Source of the DNA: Oscillospiraceae bacterium
Lineage (GTDB): Bacteria > Bacillota > Clostridia > Oscillospirales > Acutalibacteraceae
Direction: 5' to 3'
Length of the DNA: 64,000 nt
Assembly (NCBI GenBank): GCA_015066175.1
Contig: SVOW01000012.1
Span: 20,560-84,559 of the forward strand
The stretch's first letter is position 1; every line of letters begins with the position of its first letter. Under the pieces are notes generated by a model, which was given only the letters and a program-made list of their open reading frames with translations, was not told the origin of the DNA and did no database searches. The position numbers and the translations under genes were made by a program. Below, one piece after another: positions 60,877-64,000 of the stretch.

Positions 60877-61157
60877 TCAATCGCTCTTTCTCCGTAACTG
60901 CAAAAATCGTCAGCACTTCTTACGGGTTCAAAAATTCTTTCCCAATTTGTACCGTATGTAAAAGTGCAATTAGGATTTTGGCAATAATACTCCTCACTTT
61001 CACCAATGGTTTTGTATGGTTTAGAAAACAAACAATCCTTACACCTTACAACTTCAACAAAATCTTCTTTGGAAATAAAATCTCTACATTGGATTTCTTT
61101 GTCTATAATTGTACTATACTCACACAGACCGTAATGAACACATTTTCTACATCTCAT
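60873..61157 (-). CDS. Cys-rich zinc-ribbon phage protein
   Basis: 94 residues with several Cys pairs (MRCRKCVHYGLC, VRCKDCLFS, YYCQNPNC, CSYGER). This pattern is common in early regions of gut clostridial phages. It overlaps the next upstream gene by one base. Function unknown. Confidence 0.75.
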   Translation of the reverse strand: MRCRKCVHYGLCEYSTIIDKEIQCRDFISKEDFVEVVRCKDCLFSKPYKTIGESEEYYCQNPNCTFTYGTNWERIFEPVRSADDFCSYGERAIE

Positions 61158-61429
61158 TATAAATCACCCTTTCCGTCCATTTTTACACCACAGTGTTGAC
61201 AATATTGTGTGTTTTCATATATTAAATATGAATAGTGGCAAACAGAACATCTGTAATATTTTTTGTTATTGTGAGTACAGCAATATTTCCATTTCCCGTG
61301 CTTTACCTCAACCACATCGGCGGCAGGCATTTCATTAATAGCAATCAAAGCATATCCATAATTTGGAAAATGCAAATCGCCGAGTTTCTTTTTTAACGCT
61401 TCACGCTCTATGTATTCTTTTTCAGCCAT
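61157..61429 (-). CDS. Zinc-ribbon phage protein
   Basis: 90 residues from ATG 61429 (AGGAGAG upstream). YIEREALKKKLGD at the start, MPAADVVEVKHGKWKY in the middle, then CSVCHYS...YCQHCGVKMDG. This is a very common phage protein layout (AADVVxVxHGxW plus C-terminal zinc ribbon); function unknown. Confidence 0.85.
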   Translation of the reverse strand: MAEKEYIEREALKKKLGDLHFPNYGYALIAINEMPAADVVEVKHGKWKYCCTHNNKKYYRCSVCHYSYLIYENTQYCQHCGVKMDGKGDL

Positions 61430-61607
61430 TGTCAACTCTCCTGTTCCAAGCTTCAATTGCTTCTTTTTTTGTTTTATATGCCCAAGTTTTAGGAATAACG
61501 CTACAATGGGATTTTGTAATATTGCATTCAATCCAACATCTTCCGTCTGTACCTTTCTGAAGTATCGCTTCACCACCACAAAACGGGCATGGTTTTAAAT
61601 CAGTCAT
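61422..61607 (-). CDS. Lar-like zinc-finger protein (restriction alleviation family)
   Basis: 61 residues from ATG 61607. DLKPCPFCGGEA at the start and KTKKEAIEAWNRRVDNG at the end are the marks of the Lar/DUF (restriction alleviation-like) family, also seen in many phage proteins without proven anti-restriction role. Overlaps both neighbours by 8 bases. Confidence 0.85.
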   Translation of the reverse strand: MTDLKPCPFCGGEAILQKGTDGRCWIECNITKSHCSVIPKTWAYKTKKEAIEAWNRRVDNG

Positions 61608-61935
61608 TGTCAGCACCTTCTTTCAACGCTTTTTCGGCTTCTTCTTTTGTGGGGAATACCGTTTTACCGATGTCAGTTTCAAGAAATATATTTTCGCTAT
61701 CGTCAATAAAAACAAACTCATCTAAATTAATCTGAATTTCAACAATATCCCATTCCCAGACTTCGCCATACTCTATTGCAGTTCTATATATCGTATCACC
61801 AACCTTACAAGGCGGTACGATTACGCCGTTTTCAAGAAGAAAGTCAGCAATACTTCCTACCCCTCTATTGCCTTCGTAGTTAGCAGGAACACTTTGCAAT
61901 AACTCTATCAGCCTATCTCTCATTTCATTCTGCAT
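61600..61935 (-). CDS. Conserved small phage protein, VPPCKVGDTIY type
   Basis: 111 residues from ATG 61935 (the longer frame starts within the upstream gene). FLLENGVIVPPCKVGDTIY near residue 35 and a C-terminal GKTVFPTKEEAEKAL are hallmarks of a widespread clostridial phage family of unknown function. Confidence 0.8.
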   Translation of the reverse strand: MQNEMRDRLIELLQSVPANYEGNRGVGSIADFLLENGVIVPPCKVGDTIYRTAIEYGEVWEWDIVEIQINLDEFVFIDDSENIFLETDIGKTVFPTKEEAEKALKEGADND

Positions 61936-61937
61936 TG

Positions 61938-62144
61938 TTATTTCCCCTTTGCTATACAAAATTCAAACGCTTTTATCTGACCTTTTAAAAATGCAAGTTC
62001 TTTTTCTGCTTCTGATAATGAGTTTTCTAAACCTTTATACTGACTTTTAAGGCTTTCTATATCAAGTTTCAAACGCTCGTTAGTTTCACACGCTCGATGA
62101 AATTCTGCTTCATAGTTTAGGCTTGCTGCGTGTTCTTTCTGCAT
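61938..62144 (-). CDS. Small coiled-coil phage protein
   Basis: 68 residues from ATG 62144, AAAGGAG upstream. Helical with heptads (ERLKLDIESLKSQYKGLENSL). Function unknown. Confidence 0.65.
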   Translation of the reverse strand: MQKEHAASLNYEAEFHRACETNERLKLDIESLKSQYKGLENSLSEAEKELAFLKGQIKAFEFCIAKGK

Positions 62145-62310
62145 TGTTGTCACTCCTTTGTTTAGGTTCATAGCCTTTTGGAAATATGCTTGATATACAT
62201 TCATCGTGTTTTGGACTTTCACAAAACATTCCTGTGTTATGTTTACAATTTTTGCAATGCCTATTTGTGAGTGTTTCAACAACTGTTTCTATAACACTTC
62301 TTAATTTCAC
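62110..62310 (-). CDS. Small Cys-rich phage protein
   Basis: 66 residues starting at GTG 62310, which overlaps the stop of the upstream gene. HCKNCKHNTGMFCESPKHDEC has C-x2-C, C and C-x-His spacing for a zinc knuckle. The C-terminus is basic. It overlaps the coiled-coil gene by 35 bases, which is rather long and leaves some doubt on one of the two ends. Confidence 0.6.
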   Translation of the reverse strand: MKLRSVIETVVETLTNRHCKNCKHNTGMFCESPKHDECISSIFPKGYEPKQRSDNNAERTRSKPKL

Positions 62311-62486
62311 CAACCCTCACCCACCATTTCATCAAAAGCCTTTTCAATGATTGTCCTGTTCTGTATGCAATTTTCACAACTGCAACAAGTATTATACCAA
62401 CACCATTCGCAATGTTCCCTGAACCACTTTTGAAATTCTTCTTTGTTGTTAAAGTGTGAATACTCGTCAAAGTCGTTGTGTATCAT
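62307..62486 (-). CDS. Small Trp/Cys-rich phage protein
   Basis: 59 residues from ATG 62486. FQKWFREHCEWCWYNTCCSC then ENC, followed by RTIIEKAFDEMVGEGW. A 5-Cys cluster flanked by aromatic residues suggests a zinc fold. It overlaps the gene before (by 4 bases) and after, so coupling supports it. Confidence 0.75.
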   Translation of the reverse strand: MIHNDFDEYSHFNNKEEFQKWFREHCEWCWYNTCCSCENCIQNRTIIEKAFDEMVGEGW

Positions 62487-63130
62487 TCCGCATCACCCAC
62501 CATTTCTTTTACAGCGTTGTCAATGTCGTCAGCAAACACAATATTATTTGCATATTCAGTTTTTAAGTTCCATTCTTTTTTCAACCTCTCCGCAAACTCT
62601 TTGACGGCTTCGGCGGGTCTTTCGAGCAGGCATTTTACCCAATACTCTTCTCCGCTTTCGCAACGGCTAATGTATGCATTTAATTTCTCAATCTCTGCAT
62701 CTTTCTCCGCTATGTATTTCTGCAAAGTTTCCTGACCTGCTATAAGGGCTTCAATCTCTGATTTTTGAATATCAATGAGATTGTTTGCTGCTTCTATGAT
62801 TTTCTCATTTTTAGTGATTTCTTCTTTTTGACGGTTGATAAGGTCAAGGGCGTGTTTTGGGTGATTTGTTACACATTCGGTTTTGTTTTCCACACAAGGG
62901 CAACCTTCACAAGTATCTTCGTGTTTAACGCAATATTCAAAAGCCTTTATAATCTCGTTATCTGTCATCTTCTTCGCAATCTGTTCTCCGTCAGGTTCAC
63001 TTTCACAGTGCTTGCAGTATGGGAGTTCTTCGCCATATTTAACCGTTATTTCAGAATTGCATACTGAACATCGAAAAACAACGTAATCTTCCTGTTCATT
63101 TATTAAAATCCATTTCATTGTCTGTTTCAT
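62483..63130 (-). CDS. Zinc-ribbon plus coiled-coil phage protein
   Basis: 215 residues. An N-terminal ribbon (FRCSVCNSE...PYCKHCES) is fused to the common MTDNEIIKAFEYCVKHEDTCEGCPC module and a long coiled coil (about 100-170), ending KEFAERLKKEWNL. The second module usually starts a separate protein in related phages, so this may be a fusion. Function unknown. Confidence 0.8.
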   Translation of the reverse strand: MKQTMKWILINEQEDYVVFRCSVCNSEITVKYGEELPYCKHCESEPDGEQIAKKMTDNEIIKAFEYCVKHEDTCEGCPCVENKTECVTNHPKHALDLINRQKEEITKNEKIIEAANNLIDIQKSEIEALIAGQETLQKYIAEKDAEIEKLNAYISRCESGEEYWVKCLLERPAEAVKEFAERLKKEWNLKTEYANNIVFADDIDNAVKEMVGDAE

Positions 63131-63303
63131 TCATTTATCACCTCACAAATCTCCGCAGGGAATGACCTGCCGTCACCATACCAGCAATTATATTCAGGTT
63201 TATACAACCAATCACATTTAAGAGTAAATGCAGGAAACTGTTTGTTTTTCGGTGTGATTTTCATAACACCGTGAAACGCTTTATACCCTTCAACTTTAAT
63301 CAT
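63127..63303 (-). CDS. Small phage protein (58 aa)
   Basis: ATG 63303 with AGAGGTTG upstream, overlapping the stop of the repeat protein (ATGA). VEGYKAFHGVMKITPKN and WLYKPEYNCWYGDGRSFP suggest a small beta-rich fold known from phage genomes (DUF7666-like neighbourhood); role unknown. Confidence 0.7.
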   Translation of the reverse strand: MIKVEGYKAFHGVMKITPKNKQFPAFTLKCDWLYKPEYNCWYGDGRSFPAEICEVINE

Positions 63304-64000
63304 CTGTTCAACCTCTTTGCAAGTATCTTTCCGAAAACACCGCATTCTTCAAGTGGTACTTCTCTCAAAACTTTAATTTTCGATGTTCTGACTTTTCCGT
63401 CTGTACCTTCAGGCATAACAATATCGCTGATTTTTGTTTCACATTCGATTATTGCAAGGTTGTCCCAATCTGAACCGAATCGCAATGCCCAATCAAGATG
63501 AGAAATATGTATGCCGTAACTACATGTTCTTTCTGTATCGATATCACATTTTTCTGTTTTGGTTTCACCGACTTTGTATTCGAAATCGCAATCGTAATCA
63601 GAGACTAAACGACCGTCATCATGTTTTCTTACTGCTTTGTAGAAAGTAGCTTTCGTTTTGGTATGCTTGATTCCGTAAAAATCCATAAACTCGTGTATGG
63701 TTTTCGGCATATAAACAATTCGTGCATTACCGCTTATCTGGATGGTGCCGTGCATCTGTCTATCAACTATTTGAGCATTAGCTGTGGCTACAACGGAACT
63801 GTTTTCCCAGGCTACAACGGAACTGTTTCCCCAGGCTACAACGGAACTGTTTTCCCAGGCTACAACCTGACTGTTTTCCCAGGCTACAACCTGACTGTTT
63901 TCCCTGGCTACAACCTGACTGTTTCCCCTGGCTTCAACGGAACTGTTTTCCCAGGCTTCAACCTGACTGTTTTCCCTGGCTACAACGGAACTGTTTTCCC
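63300..64000 (-). CDS. Octapeptide-repeat phage protein, N-terminus cut by window edge
   Basis: The frame is open from 63300 through the right edge. The visible start of the chain is at least nine copies of an 8-residue repeat, (E/G)NS(S/Q)V(V/E)A(W/R), period 24 bases, from about 63785 to 64000. It is followed by NAQIVDRQMHGTIQISGNA and a C-terminal domain of about 150 residues (MDFYGIKHTKTKATFYKAVRKHDDGRLVSDYDCDFEY...), known in phage proteins of unknown function. The repeats should form a regular beta solenoid. The true start lies outside the window. Confidence 0.8.
   Translation of the reverse strand, partial: ENSSVVARENSQVEAWENSSVEARGNSQVVARENSQVVAWENSQVVAWENSSVVAWGNSSVVAWENSSVVATANAQIVDRQMHGTIQISGNARIVYMPKTIHEFMDFYGIKHTKTKATFYKAVRKHDDGRLVSDYDCDFEYKVGETKTEKCDIDTERTCSYGIHISHLDWALRFGSDWDNLAIIECETKISDIVMPEGTDGKVRTSKIKVLREVPLEECGVFGKILAKRLNR

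Noticed and set aside
62276..62470. Minus-strand 64-residue frame MTSIHTLTTKK
   Set aside because: A different frame in the same bases (62307-62486) gives a Cys-rich protein coupled to both neighbours, which fits better.
63780..64000. Regular 24-base repeats considered as a CRISPR array
   Set aside because: There are no unique spacers; units are contiguous and translate as an in-frame octapeptide repeat of the 63300 gene.

Overview
The window looks like the chromosome of a low-to-moderate GC, spore-forming Clostridia (Bacillota), probably an Oscillospirales/Ruminococcaceae-type gut bacterium. The basis is strong AGGAGG-type ribosome binding sites, a SpoIID protein, a RicT (PSP1) gene next to holB, a clostridial 2[4Fe-4S] ferredoxin and Firmicutes phage families. 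The genus is inference.

Host part (1-28.9 kb). A partial NodB-like/glycosidase-type gene runs off the left edge. It is followed by ileS, an LCAT-like hydrolase and mgtE, all on the minus strand. The mgtE 5' leader encodes a 24-residue peptide starting MEPE and a hairpin that hides the mgtE Shine-Dalgarno. From 7.4 to 14.3 kb a plus-strand, single-promoter operon of nine genes encodes a complete phage head and packaging set (TerS, TerL, portal, protease, decoration, capsid, connectors) but no tail tube, lysis, replication or integrase genes. It ends in a bidirectional terminator. A minus-strand housekeeping run follows: ferredoxin, ricT, holB, a queG-like gene, an AEC transporter, a membrane protein and citrate synthase. 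Then come spoIID (plus), an array of GTAGGG-headed hairpin repeats, a YfcE-type phosphoesterase, three small genes, a yhcH/rhamnosidase/ybaK operon, a PrsA/SurA-like foldase and tRNA-Ser(GGA).

Prophage (from just 3' of tRNA-Ser to beyond the right edge). Most genes are on the minus strand. Reading right to left, i.e. with transcription: early small zinc-ribbon proteins, MazG-like, recombination ATPase, an SSB-like protein, ERCC4 nuclease, replisome organiser, primase-helicase, TerS, then a divergent genetic switch (XRE repressor and serine recombinase leftward; a small operon rightward), TerL, portal, capsid, tail genes with a G/GT -1 frameshift, tape measure, fibres, holins and endolysin. 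No prophage integrase is visible, so it should lie to the right of the window.

Between the late terminator and the tRNA lies an AT-rich three-gene cargo operon: an unknown 212-aa protein, a 553-aa protein with a papain/C39-like Q-C-H-D arrangement, and a 65-aa protein. Its promoter carries the same CAAG-N6-CTTG palindrome found five times in the phage switch, placed exactly as in the repressor promoter. This suggests that the prophage repressor controls the cargo.

Many small genes were read directly from the bases: ferredoxin, the mgtE leader, an XkdX-like protein, two related tiny MIYN peptides and Cys-rich peptides. The strongest candidates for undescribed biology are the tail-less capsid operon, the repressor-linked cargo operon, the mgtE leader and the paired tiny peptides of the lysis/fibre module.
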